Shown in pieces: positions 1 through 10,765 of a stretch of 64,000 nt of DNA. The DNA lies in assembly GCA_009809945.1 (NCBI GenBank), contig WTPW01000083.1, positions 200,818 through 264,817 on the forward strand. The letters run 5' to 3'. This DNA is from Gigaspora margarita (Eukaryota; Glomeromycota; Glomeromycetes; Diversisporales; Gigasporaceae). The notes beneath the pieces are model-generated. The model was given only the letters and a program-made list of their open reading frames with translations. It did no database searches and was not told where the DNA came from. The stretch's first letter is position 1; every line of letters begins with the position of its first letter. The position numbers were made by a program, and so were the translations under genes.

Positions 1-139
1 TTTCTTAGAGCACAATATTAGAATCAATTAGTAAAATTTTGTGAATTATAATATTTTATATAATTTTATTAATAAAATACAAAGAATTCTATTATTCTCA
101 AAATTTTACTAATTGATTCTAACAAAGTGCTCTAAGAAA
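1..139. mobile_element. Short palindromic MITE with ~41-bp terminal inverted repeats
   Basis: The ends TTTCTTAGAGCACAATATTA and its reverse complement (CTCTAAGAAA at the right) pair over about 41 bases with few mismatches, leaving a loop of about 57 bases. There is no coding capacity. The superfamily cannot be assigned because the left flank lies outside the window. Confidence 0.75.
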
Positions 140-415
140 ATTTGTTCAGCAATCAAAAATACATATATTATTTTGATTTATAAAAATAGATGTGATAATT
201 TATTTTTTAGCAAATTACTATAAAATTTATATGTAATAATCTAACTTTTAGCAAATTCACTTGATTTTAGGGGTAGCAAAAACGCCTAAATTCATGCAGA
301 TCAGTTATGACCTCTATGAGAGATGTCCAGGGACCTGATTTAGTCTTACTTCTGTTTTTGCTTCCCATTGATAGTAGGCCTGGCTTTCTATTTGGTTTAC
401 TCATTATTTTGTAAG
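140..415. other. AT-rich spacer, no feature recognised
   Basis: No open frame of note, no inverted repeat pair and no similarity to other parts of the window was seen here. Confidence 0.5.
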
Positions 416-565
416 GGCAGTGTCATTAATCACCTGATTATTTTTTATTAGAGGCCTACCTCCTCCTCCTCTCTATAATATAGATTTGGTCAGGTTCCTA
501 TATATAATTTCAGCATTTTTTACCCCCCTCCCCCCTAAAAATCACCTGATTTTTGTTACTCCCCT
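416..565 (+). repeat. Dispersed short repeat R1, copy 1
   Basis: About 150 bases starting GCAGTGTCATTAATCACCTG and ending TTTTTGTTACTCCCCT. It recurs in direct orientation at 1394-1534 with roughly 90 percent identity, so the two copies flank the coding remnant at 620-1330. It contains two CACCTGATT motifs and pyrimidine-rich CCTCCTCC and CCCCCTCCCCCC runs. A related shorter piece lies at 4304-4416. Confidence 0.7.
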
Positions 566-619
566 AATTCATTCGTGAGTTCAATGCTGCTATTAGTATT
601 TTTTTTGCTTTCCCCTTAG

Positions 620-1330
620 AATTTCCTTTGGTTTCTAGAACAAGTCAAATTTGGGTTTAGGCAGGTTCTCCAGGTAGTCAAATAAATAGGGTAGTATGTT
701 GCTAAAAAAGAAATATTCTTTCAATTTTTCAATAGTGGTATTGATATTTTCATGTTTTCTAATTGGCAGTTCAATATTAGTTATATTTTGTCCTTTTAGA
801 TGAGTTATGAAATTATTCATATTTGATAGTAATTGGGGTTTGACCCTTCTTCTGTTCTATAACACTCATTTCAATCCAGGATTCAGGTATCTTGTAAAAA
901 TAGTAGTGCATTTTAGATCTTGTAATAATATGAACAGTTGTCTCTATATCATTATTAGAAGAGTCATGTTCACTTTATCAACTTTAGTTGCTACCGATAG
1001 CAGAGTTAGCAGACCTGTATAGTTAAAGTTTGCATATTCCAATAGCAAAGGATTTGGTATATTATAAAATCTCAGAATTATTCTAAAGAATTTTTTTATA
1101 GTTTTTATCATAGTCATTAGGAAGGAAAATTTGCTCCATTTTAGGTCTGCTATATTATTTGATAATCTCTTCAAGGCAAAAAATAATCTTTTGGTAGTTA
1201 TTTGAAGTTGTAATTGATCTGTAGAAGCTTAATATGTTCTTTAAAATCTTCTTTCTCTATGCCCAACATATGGTGCAACAAATTGAACTATATCTTTTGT
1301 TAGAAATAAGCAAACAAGAAACAAGATTAA
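620..1330 (-). pseudogene. Decayed coding remnant, unrecognised
   Basis: On the minus strand one frame runs from about 1174 through 820 to 635 with a protein-like composition, broken by three stops (TAG, TGA, TAG) between 946 and 825. Pieces read MKRLSNNIADLKWSKFSF, IILRFYNIPNPLLLEYANF and LPIRKHENINTTIEKLKEYF. I do not recognise the family. The frame stays constant across the stops, which favours a dead gene over chance. The direct R1 copies on both sides suggest it belongs to, or lies in, a transposable element. Confidence 0.35.
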
Positions 1331-1393
1331 CTATGTTTATTAGAAATAATAGTAAGCCAACCGGATTATTGCTGATATTTACAATCTGTTAGA

Positions 1394-1534
1394 GCAGTGT
1401 TATTAATCACCTGATTATTTTTTATTAGAGGCCTACCCCTCCTCCCCTCTATAATATAGATTTTGTCAGGTTTCTATATATAATTTCAGCATTTTTTGCC
1501 CCCTAAAAAATTACCTGATTTTTGTTACTCCCCT
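1394..1534 (+). repeat. Dispersed short repeat R1, copy 2
   Basis: Direct copy of 416-565 with the same boundaries, from GCAGTGTTATTAATCACCTG to TTTTTGTTACTCCCCT. It is slightly shorter in the pyrimidine run. Confidence 0.7.
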
Positions 1535-1796
1535 TATAGCACTTATACCCTATTATGGTTTATAACTATTGTAGCAATTATGGTATTTTATAGCATACAA
1601 CTTTAGGCATTAGTTGTAATTAAAGTTGCAACACAGGTTGTAATCTGTAATATCTGTAATTATTACTTATGGCCAGCAACCTTAGTATAGATCTACACTA
1701 CAGAATAGTATATATAGTACATTGCTTAGTAAATTTATAATTTAGAAAATTCCAGTTTCAAAGTCTCACTGCTTATAAAATGTAGTACTTCTGTTG

Positions 1797-4012
1797 TGAG
1801 CATGATGGAAAGTCATTTTGATTGGCTGATGTGGTACAACTGTAATATCAATCATTACACAATTATTATATTATTTTTAGAGTACCCCTTATATGAAAAT
1901 GTAATCGCTCATATGACAAGCTGCTGTATATGTCACCTACGATCGAATAACTTTTAGAATACATTAGTCTTTGGCCTTACTAGTGACTGGCAAATTTAAT
2001 TAGATATAATCAGATTCTTAGGTGACTTTTACTAATACTGCATTTATGCTATTAGCCTAATATACAGCTAAGTAGGCTCTAAAATACTTTCTTTTTTGTT
2101 TTTTTTCAAAAGCATTACTTAAACAGAATCTATTCTTAAAAACTTATATCAAGATGTTCTAAATGATTACAAGGAGATCTGAACGATCTATAAAAGGTAG
2201 TTCAGCATAATGTATAAGAACTATTATGTACAAAAAAAGCATTTAATAGTAATTAAAATTTACTTTTTGTAATAGCTAATATAGGTTTGAAATTTTTAAT
2301 TAAGATAATGTAGTAATTAACAAAAGATTCGAATTGGTTAAAAATATTAATTCAATAGGGAATATCATTCTGTATAAGGCATAAGAAGTAATTAAAATTT
2401 GTTTAGCTTTTGTAATTTTTTTTTAAGTATTACTTCAATAGCTAATATGTATAGTTTTGAAATTTTTAATTAAGTAATATAATTATAAGAAAGAACTGAA
2501 TCATATTTTAATTTATAAAATAGTAATTTTAATAAAAATATAGTACTGCATAACTGTCAAGTATAAAAAAAAGTGGTTTGAATAGTAATTAAAATTTGCT
2601 AAGGATAATTTCTTGGTTGATGTAATCTACCAAATAATTTTTATCTATTATGTAAATTTAATTATTTGCTGTTTAGCATATAACTATATATTATTGGAAT
2701 AAATATTAAATAACAACATTTTTAAAAAATATTAAATAATGATAATATTAAATAACAGTAATTATTTATTAATAAATATATATTAAATTATGCTAATTAT
2801 TTATATATTAAATAATGATGATGATTTGAATAATATTTAAAAAATTGATAAGCTTGAAAGCCTGATAACAGATTATTTCTTTTAGTGGCACTTATTTGTA
2901 TATATTATTAATTGTATTATCTCGACAATTACTATACCAAATTCGATAAAAAGTTTTTTATTCAAATTTTACAAATATTTAGAATTTGAATAGAAAAATT
3001 TTTTATCAAATTTGGTGTAGTAGTTATCAAGATAATACGATTAATGTTTAGACAAAATATAATTGAAAGCTATCATGTGCTAAGAACCCAAAAGATGTCA
3101 CAATAATTCTAAAACTACAAATATCTGATGCTTGAGTATATGGTTGACCAATTCGCAAGAATAATCTAATAATAATGCTATAATAGCTAAGACTATTTTA
3201 ATACTAAATAATCGCATTAAATATATTGTTTGAAAACACCAGTATTATTTGAATCTCTTGTTAGCTACTATGTATCTCAATTAAAAATTTAAATTTATTT
3301 AGTTGAATTAACATTTCAAAAGTAATACTTTAAAAATAATATTTAAAAAAATTTTTTAAAAAACTAACTTCAATTACTATTCAATTGCTTTTTTTCATAT
3401 TTGATAGTTTTTATGCCTTATACCGAACTATATCTTCCATTCCAATTTTTTCATAACTACTACATTATTAAAATTTTTAAAACTATATCAGCCATTAAAG
3501 TAACACTTTAAAAAAAAATTTTACAAAAAGTAAAATTTAATTACTATTACAGCATTAAACACCTTTTTTTATATTTAACAGTTCTTATAATATATGCAGA
3601 AATATCTTTTATAGATTGTTCAGATCTTTCATGTAATTATCTAGGATATTTTGATTACAAGTTTTAAGAACAGATATTAGCTGTTTAAGTAACACTTTTG
3701 AAAAAAAAACAAAAAAAAGTATTTCTTGAGCTTAGCTATATACTATTAGGCTAATAGCAAACATGTGGCATTGGTAAAAGTTATCTGGAAATCTGATTAT
3801 ATCTGATTAAATTTGCCAGCTATTAGTAAGGTCAAAGACCAATATATTCTGAAAGTTATTCGATCATAGGTAATATATACAATGACTTGCCATATGAGCA
3901 ATTACATTTTTATATAGAAGGTACTCTAAAAATAATATAAATAATTGTATAATGATTGATATTACAGTTGGACCACATCAGCCAATCAAAATGACTTTCT
4001 ATCATGCTTCTG
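1797..4012. mobile_element. 2.2-kb palindromic (foldback) element
   Basis: The left arm beginning GAGCATGATGGAAAGTCATT pairs with the right arm ending AATGACTTTCTATCATGCTT. Pairing continues inward for about 1 kb on each side; for example CAGATTCTTAGGTGACTTTT near 2010 pairs with the segment near 3785, and the GATCTGAACGATCTATAAAA segment near 2177 with that near 3615. The arms have diverged by point changes and small indels. No transposase was seen. A smaller hairpin lies off-centre within it (2919-3046). Confidence 0.75.
2919..3046. mobile_element. Hairpin MITE nested in the larger palindrome
   Basis: GTATTATCTCGACAATTACT on the left pairs with AGTAGTTATCAAGATAATAC on the right. The interior arms also pair (ACCAAATTCGATAAAA with TTTTATCAAATTTGGT), leaving a short AT loop. 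Its centre (about 2983) is displaced from the centre of the surrounding palindrome (about 2905), so it is probably a separate later insertion. Confidence 0.65.
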
Positions 4013-4303
4013 TCATGAGTAAAAATTTTTTTAAAAAAATTTTTATTCTTACTTTTTTTTACTATCCCTTAAACCGTTCCATTTTAGCAGGCAAATTTGC
4101 TTGCTAAAATTACCAAAAAAAATTTTGTAAAGTAAATAAAAATTTTATGCAAATCTTTACTAAAATCAGCTAGAATAATGCCCAAAGGCGCGAATAACAT
4201 GGTCAATTATAAAATTCAAACATGGCACATGTCATATAACAACAACAAATAATACAAGTTTGCAATTAGGGCACTAATATTTATTACCTAATATCTATTT
4301 ACT

Positions 4304-4416
4304 ATAGAGGCTTACCTCCCCACCCCCAGGTAAGATTTTATTTTAGCCAATCAAATTTAACTAACTAACTAAGATATGATTCTTTTTGACCCCCACCCCC
4401 TAAAATCTTACCTAAA
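4304..4416 (+). repeat. R1-related short element inside piggyBac
   Basis: It shares the TAGAGGCTTACCTCC and polypyrimidine motifs of R1. AGGTAAGATTTTA at its left pairs with TAAAATCTTACCT at its right. It sits in the 3' flank of the transposase remnant. Confidence 0.5.
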
Positions 4417-4754
4417 AAATATCAGCACCTTATCACGATTTTTTTTTGTAATCAAAATTTTTAGATCTTCTGAGCTGATTTAAGTACTATATGCTTAAGC
4501 GAAATTGATAATGCAGTTATGATCTTTAAAATTTGCATTAATATATTAAAGCACTTAAATAAATCAAAAAAAAAAATTTTCAAAAAATTTTATTTGCTTT
4601 AGCCATTGTTGCTTTACTCACCTAACCTCTCGACACTCACTCACCCAATGTAGCTCTGGCTCTTAAAACCATTTCACTGCCCACTTACCCAATGTAGCTC
4701 TAGCTTTTAAAACCATTTTACTACCTACTCACCAAGCTATACTAGCTTTGGCCC

Positions 4755-6615
4755 TTAAAGCTGCTTCACCCATCCACTCACCCATTTTATTTTAGTTTTC
4801 AAGGTGAAATCTAAGAAAACAGTTTTGAATTTTATTACAACAAAGAGATACATTGCATAATAAATACCAAACCTGGCTTTGGTGTAGTATTTTTCAATCC
4901 ATATCCAATTCATTCCTACTTGCCAGCCAAGCACACCACTAGCATGCTTCTCTTTGGTTCTTCCATACATCCAAATGGTTTCTGGACACCAACTGTTGAT
5001 CAAAAAGCTTAAAATTTTTTGTAACTTTGGGTCTTTTTACTTTTCAATTTGAACTATTTCTTAATAGAGGTTCATCTGGATCATTTGCAAGTTCAATAAG
5101 ACCCCAAACAAGTTCATTATAGAACTCTTTATGTTTTTGTATTGATCCCAAAATTTTAGTAATTAGGTATGCATTAATATTAGTAGTGTCTAACAACCAA
5201 AAAAAAAGGCATCCAATTATGACGTGCAGTTTGCTAAGTGTCATCATAGGATCACAGTTGGTCTGCAACATTCACACAGTTCATGTTATAATTGTAATTA
5301 TCAATTACATTTGGTATTTTTAATTTTTTTTTGGCTCAGAGCCAAATACTGCTTGAACCTTTGTTGCATTAGGACTTGTTTTTCTTGATCTCCTCTTTTT
5401 TCTTTTTATTTTTCATTTTCATCTACAAAACCATAAATAGTTAATAGCATTGTGACTGGCCCATTGTCTTGCCAGAAAATAGCCAACACTCCATTTACTT
5501 CAATACCAGAATAGAAGTTCCAATCTAATTTAGTATCTTTATCCACTTTAATTCTTTTGGAAATCCAGCTGCTATTTTTTAACAGTTCTGCAAGCTCCAA
5601 TATTGAATTGTTAAAGATGCTAAAAAGGGAATGGTAGTAAAATGTTTGTCATGTATATATTATAAGGATATTATTAGTATGGAAATTGTTCAACAAGATG
5701 AAGAACTTGAGACCCAACTTTACTAAGACTATTCACCTTTTCTACGTTACTTGAAGCAATGTGCGATATTAGTAGAAAAATGTACATGTACTCGGATTCA
5801 CGCAGAGAAAAATCTTAAAGTCTTCTGGAACTAGCTTATTTTTTATTCGCACTGTATGAACACTTTTTTCAAAAAATTGTATTATTAGTTTATTTACTAA
5901 AATATTTGATCTCAGTGTGTAGTACCATTTCATTGCATCATAAATGTAGAAAAGTAATGGCTCCACTTTATCAAAATAATTTTTTAATATAGATATGGGG
6001 GCAGGGGTGGAGATATAAAAAAATCTCTTTTTTGCTTCAAAGTATTTGAATACTATTTGCTTTGAAATTTTATGACCCGGGAGCCTTGGATCTTTATTTC
6101 AATATTGGTTATGGAACTACAACTTAAAAAGTCCCTGATAAATCGCCAAGGCAACTCAAACAAGTAGCTCATTGCAGGTTATATCTTCCTATTGTCTACT
6201 AGTAACTTCTGCACCTTTTACTAAAACATATTCATTTATATTTACAACTATCGTATCCATTATGGACAAAGGAAAAAAGCAAAAAAAAATTGATTGGTCT
6301 GAAAACACCAACTTCATTATGTGGTAGCAACTGAATACTCACATGACACAAATGATTTGAATGAACCAATAGTTCAAAGATAGGTAGTGGTGGTGGTTAG
6401 AGGGCTTGTTTACATTTTCTTTTAGGGACACTTGTTGTATCTGTAGCATTTTCATCCTTGTTCTTGAAATCTGAATCCTCCAAGTTGTTTAAAAAATGTT
6501 GGTGAGATGTTGAAATTGGTACATATTTATTATTATTGTCTATGTTTACATTTTCAAAAAGAGGTGATGATGAATTTGCAAACAATAAATTTGTAAAGAG
6601 CGAAGTTTTAGACAT
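4755..6615 (-). pseudogene. piggyBac-like transposase, multiply broken
   Basis: Reading from 6615 down the minus strand: an acidic N-terminus (MSKTSLFTNLLFANSSSPLF, 6615-6397), an inserted or non-coding stretch, then 5966-5769 with KLIIQFFEKSVHTVRIKNK and VPEDFKIFLCV. This matches the family block around the first catalytic Asp, where VDE is expected but VNK is seen. Next come NIGACRTVKK and GVLAIFWQDNGPVTML (5620-5420), then IPNVIDNYNYNMNCVNVADQ (about 5320-5260, the block of the third catalytic Asp). Then LFFWLLDTTNINAYLITK and HKEFYNELVWGLIELA (5230-5070), and a C-terminal tail with a degenerate Cys/His region (5003-4755). Frameshifts and stops separate the blocks and the second-Asp block (usual MDN) is damaged. 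The enzyme would cut and paste DNA at TTAA; this copy cannot. Confidence 0.82.
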
Positions 6616-6849
6616 AATGATAATTTTTGGTTTTTTTTGGTTTTTTTTGTGATTTTATGTATAGCGATCATGTAAGGGCTTTAAACATTATATCATAATG
6701 CATTAGAGCACTGTAAAATTGGAAATCAATTGGTTGTACAGCAAACTCTAATTTTAGCTTAATAATATAGGGGACAAGCTTAGTAAAATTGGCTACAATT
6801 ATATAAAAAAAAAATTTTAGCAGCCAAATTTGCCTGCTAGATGGTTTAA

Positions 6850-7327
6850 GAGATACACTTTTTTTTTATAGTATCATCATCTTACTATTATAATAGTTGA
6901 ATTGAAAGAGCAAATAAAACAATATAGATAATAATACCAATTTATACTCCAACTATGTGCAGGAAGAAAGATATAAATATAAGGAACAAAGGTATAATTA
7001 AAGTCAAATATGCAATCATTAGAGACCAAAGGGATGATCTATCACTAAATCATCACAATAAAATAAAGGTGCTGATGCTAGTAATGCTAATATTAGGAAT
7101 ATTAATAATTTGATATCAATATAATAATAAAAAATATTATATGAATGAATAGTGGGATTAAAAATAGGTATATGGTAATATCAATATAGGTTTAATTAGG
7201 AGGGTAAAGTGGGTTCTAAATAAACTAACAAATACTAGAGAATCTAAAAGAAACAATGTTTATCATACAAATATTTAAACTAAAAGACCTTACAATAGAC
7301 CAATTAGTAGGCTGATATAAATCATAT
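6850..7327. other. A-rich spacer, no feature recognised
   Basis: A-rich on the plus strand with no frame or repeat pair I can support. It may be decayed coding DNA, but nothing recognisable remains. Confidence 0.4.
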
Positions 7328-7506
7328 AAGGATCCTGAAATATACATAGATAGGTCAGGTGAATTATAGGGTTACTAAAAAAGAAAATATCTGCAAAAAA
7401 ACTTCAAAAATAAGCAAAAAATTACTATAAATAGAAAAGATCTGCATAAAAACCTCAAAAATAAGCAAACTCATATCTGACCTATCTAAGTATATTTTAG
7501 GTCCTA
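7328..7506. mobile_element. MITE with ~30-bp terminal inverted repeats
   Basis: GGATCCTGAAATATACATAG at the left pairs with the right end reading TAAGTATATTTTAGGTCC, extended by GATAGGTCAG / CTGACCTATC. The interior holds two direct copies of an ATCTGCA..AAACYTCAAAAATAAGCAAA unit. Confidence 0.65.
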
Positions 7507-8300
7507 TCATGTATATAATTTTAAAAGATTAACAAGACTTCGTTAAACCAGAATTTGAGTTTTAATAAAGCATATTTGAGATTACAAGTTAATTTAGTCC
7601 ATCAAACTGAGCTATGAAGGGTTTTATTAAAATTAATGTTGAATTCAAGAATAAATATAATTTCTTTATTCATATTAAAAGTCAAATAATTTATTTAATA
7701 TAAAGGAAAGGAATTCTTTATATAACATTGATAGGAACTTTAATGTCCTCTCTTGGCCTGGAACTTGAGGCCTTTATATACATGTTAAATTCTAACTATG
7801 TTACTTAACTAACTATGTTTCTCCTATAATGACTATGCTTACTTCGTAAGCCTTACTACATAATATAGTGGGTTTTTCAAGCCTATATTAGCTATCAGGT
7901 TTAAATGATATGTTACTTATTATTACTATATTAACACTATGATGGCCTACAACTTTCTTGTTGGTTATACAGTTTCTACTATGCTACATAGTGGGCTTTT
8001 CAAGCCTTCATCATCCCAACAAGCTTAAATGACTATATTACATAGTTACTTCAATATTTTAATGTACCCAAAATAACATTCATACAGTTAAGCCACCAAG
8101 CCACCCATCATTATCCTTTTAGTATGAATTCTTTATATCAGAAACTAACACAAATATAGGAATTATTTACAATTTCAAAAATTAAAATTTTAATTCATTA
8201 TACTATATTGTTATTGTAGTGCTTTTATATTATTTTTGGAGCTTTTGGTGTTGTTGATATTATCATTGTAGCGTTATTGACATTGTAGAGTGTTAAAGGA
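7507..8300 (+). other. Spacer with a tandem-like duplicated segment
   Basis: Two diverged copies of a TACATAATATAGTGGGTTTT..AAGCC segment occur at about 7857-7925 and 7982-8045. A TTTATATA box is near 7776. The layout could be the promoter-bearing part of an old LTR, but no paired LTR or primer site was found. Confidence 0.3.
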
Positions 8301-8305
8301 ATCAT

Positions 8306-8493
8306 TTGTTAGATTTTTATGGTTAGGATTAGTGTTTATTAAATTGATAAGTTAAAATACTAATACTATTTAATAAACAAGATGAAACCCTAGTTACAAA
8401 ATAAGTATAAAAGAATTTAATCAAAGCTTTAGAGCTTTTAGTTACTGTAGGTTTGTATTCTGTTCTATGCATTCTATTTTTTTAATTATTAAA
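8306..8493 (+). mobile_element. Possible solo LTR
   Basis: It begins TGTTAGATTTTTATGG and ends AATTATTAAACA (TG...CA). It contains TATAAAAG near 8407 followed by a short leader-like stretch. No 5-bp target duplication is visible and there is no second copy in the window, so this is a weak call. An ordinary AT-rich promoter-like stretch is the alternative. Confidence 0.22.
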
Positions 8494-8868
8494 CAAGAAA
8501 CTAATTTTGGCTTGTTTTAAAACTTATTAAGATGATGATTAAAAATAATTATAAATTAAATAAATTTAGATCCAAAGTATAGGCTATAGACATGCTTTTT
8601 TTAAAGCAGGCTTTGTGTCTGTCTATATGTTTTCTATGCAGCTCAAAATTTTAAAAATGAATATATTAAGCTTTATATATTTTTTAAACTAATATATAGG
8701 CATTTTATGCTGAGTCAAATTTGACAAACATATCTTGTTTATGTATTATTTTAAATATATTAAAGTTATAATATATATTATATATGTATATTATTCAAAT
8801 AATAAATAATAAAATGTAATTTAATTTTAAGATTGTTAGTTTTTTATTATATATTATAGGTCATCTTA

Positions 8869-9870
8869 TTAACAGTCACAGGACATGTTCATATAAAATG
8901 CTTTGCATTACTGTTACTTATAAATCAAATAAGTTGACTTACCTCAATTTTATATGTAAATTTATGCAAAAAAATCATTTAAATTTAATTTTTGTAAAAA
9001 TGTACATATAAACCTTTCTTTAAATTTTAAATATATATTCTTTAGCATTTAATGATCTTTAGTTTAAAGCCAAAGTTTTTAATTTCTGGTAGTTTGAAGT
9101 TAATTTTCCTTTAAAGTTGGTCAATTCTTTACTATGTTCTTTAATTCAAATAAGTGACTCACCCTATATAATAATATGATTGGTTAATATTGTCTTTTAA
9201 AAATATGATAGATGCTATTAAGTAAAGGCTTCTCGTGCCCTAATTGAAAGTTAAAGAGAAGGTTCTTCTGATTCCAATGGTAGTTAAATCATCAAAATTG
9301 ACTTAGTGGATCCCAAGATACCTGGGGTCAAAGAAGAGAACATAAGTTGACTATTACAAAAAGTATTATAAACTATTACTTTGTGTAATAGTAAATTTGC
9401 AGATCTTTATATTCTCTTCTTTGATCCCAAGTATCTTGGGATCCACCAAGCCAATTTTGATAATTTAACTACCATTGGAATCAGAAGAACCTCTCTTTAA
9501 CTTTCAATTAGAGCACAAGAAGCCTTTACTTAATTGCATCTATTATATTTTTAAAAGACTATTTTAACCAATCATATTATTATATAGAGTGAGTCACTCA
9601 TTTGAATTAAAGAATATAGTAAAGAATTGACCAACTTTAAAGAAAGATTAACTTCAAACTACCAGAGATTAAAAACTTGAGCTTTAAACTAAAGATCATT
9701 AAATGCTAAAGAATATATATTTAAAATTTTAAGAAAGGTTTATATGTACATTTTTACAAAAATTAAATTTAAATAAATTTTTTGTATAAATTTACATATA
9801 AATTGAGATGAGTCAACTCATTTGATTTATAAGTAATAGCAATGCAAAGGACATGACCTATGACTGTTAA
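8869..9870. mobile_element. 1-kb near-perfect palindrome, family FB1, intact copy
   Basis: TTAACAGTCA at the left pairs with TGACTGTTAA at the right. The two arms pair along almost their whole length (about 475 bases each), meeting around 9370. The arms carry GTGGATCCCAAGATACCTGG and its complement near the centre. There is no coding capacity. A second, older copy is split between 12510-13335 and 44926-45092. Confidence 0.85.
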
Positions 9871-10210
9871 CAGTAATATACAAAATTAATATTTTAAAGT
9901 TTCTATATAATAAAGTTTTGATTTTTTAAAAATTAAAATTTTTAAAATATATATATATACTGTAAATTACCATATAAAATACCTGGGTGGTTATAAACAA
10001 AAAAAGAAAAAACAGGTTTATACAGGGTTTTTTTTACAAACCAGCCAATAAAATTGTAATAAACTTGAAATATACCTAGTATAAATCAAGGGGATACCAA
10101 TCAAGGGGTATTTTTTACAGTAGTATTTAAGCATATATATAATTTATTTAAAAAAATATTTATTAATTATTGATTTAAGATTTTTTTAAAAAAATTTCAA
10201 GATACCTTTA

Positions 10211-10249
<39 letters not shown>

Positions 10250-10430
10250 CAATTTGCTTAATTTTTAAAATAAAAAACATAAAAAATCAAAATTTCTAGT
10301 ATTTTTAAAATTTACCTAATTAAAATCAACTATTTTTTTGTGCTATTACACAAGTGACTTGATGTAACAATTAAGAACAAATTTGCAAAATTTTAAATAA
10401 GTTTATTATTTAGAAAAAAAGATTATAGCA
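9871..10430 (+). other. AT-rich stretch ending in a long poly(A) run
   Basis: A poly(A) tract of about 38 bases follows CCTTTAATATT at 10201-10246. The same TTTAATATTAAAAA signature precedes poly(A) at 12100-12118, so both may be 3' ends of a retroelement family. Nothing upstream is recognisable. Confidence 0.4.
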
Positions 10431-10431
10431 G

Positions 10432-10549
10432 TGTTGTTACTAGAAGGTCACTGGAAAGCCACTGGAAGGCCACTAGAAGAAAATTAATAGTGTCACTATT
10501 AATTTTCTTCTAGTAGCCTTCTAGTGACCTTCTAGTGACAATACTGATT
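10432..10549. mobile_element. hAT-like hairpin MITE
   Basis: An almost perfect hairpin: CAGTGTTGTTACTAGAAGGT at the left and its complement ending CTAGTGACAATACTG at the right. GATTATAG occurs immediately on both sides, overlapping the end by one base, consistent with an 8-bp target duplication. The arms contain three diverged copies of a GGYCACTRGAAR unit. Confidence 0.75.
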
Positions 10550-10765
10550 ATAGTATAATTTATAATGTTCTAATTTAAACTAATTTATAAAAATTACTAT
10601 TTTATATAGTTATCAAAAAGTATTAATGTAAGAGTCTTTTATTTTGCTCTAGACTAAAAGATATATAAATTAATTTTTAAAATACTTTAATAGCAAATTA
10701 TTTTGTTTACTATATAGATTAGATATAACCCTTACTAATTATATATCAACTATCTAAATTTAGAT

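Larger units (their letters stand above)
4073..6845 (-). mobile_element. piggyBac-type DNA transposon, complete ends, dead transposase
   Basis: The left end reads TTAA then ACCGTTCCATTTTAGCAGGC. The right end, read inward, is TTAA then ACCATCTAGCAGGCAAATTT. The AGCAGGCAAATTTG motif is shared, and TTAA flanks both sides at 4069-4072 and 6846-6849, the hallmark of piggyBac integration. The 2.8-kb length fits the superfamily. The minus-strand transposase remnant occupies 4755-6615. A further end of the same family lies at about 46960-47000, also next to TTAA. Confidence 0.85.

Noticed and set aside
635..1174. Use of an alternative genetic code to read through the stops
   Set aside because: TAG, TGA and TAA all occur as disruptions in different genes here, and the intact splice-defined exons use standard codons, so decay is the simpler explanation.
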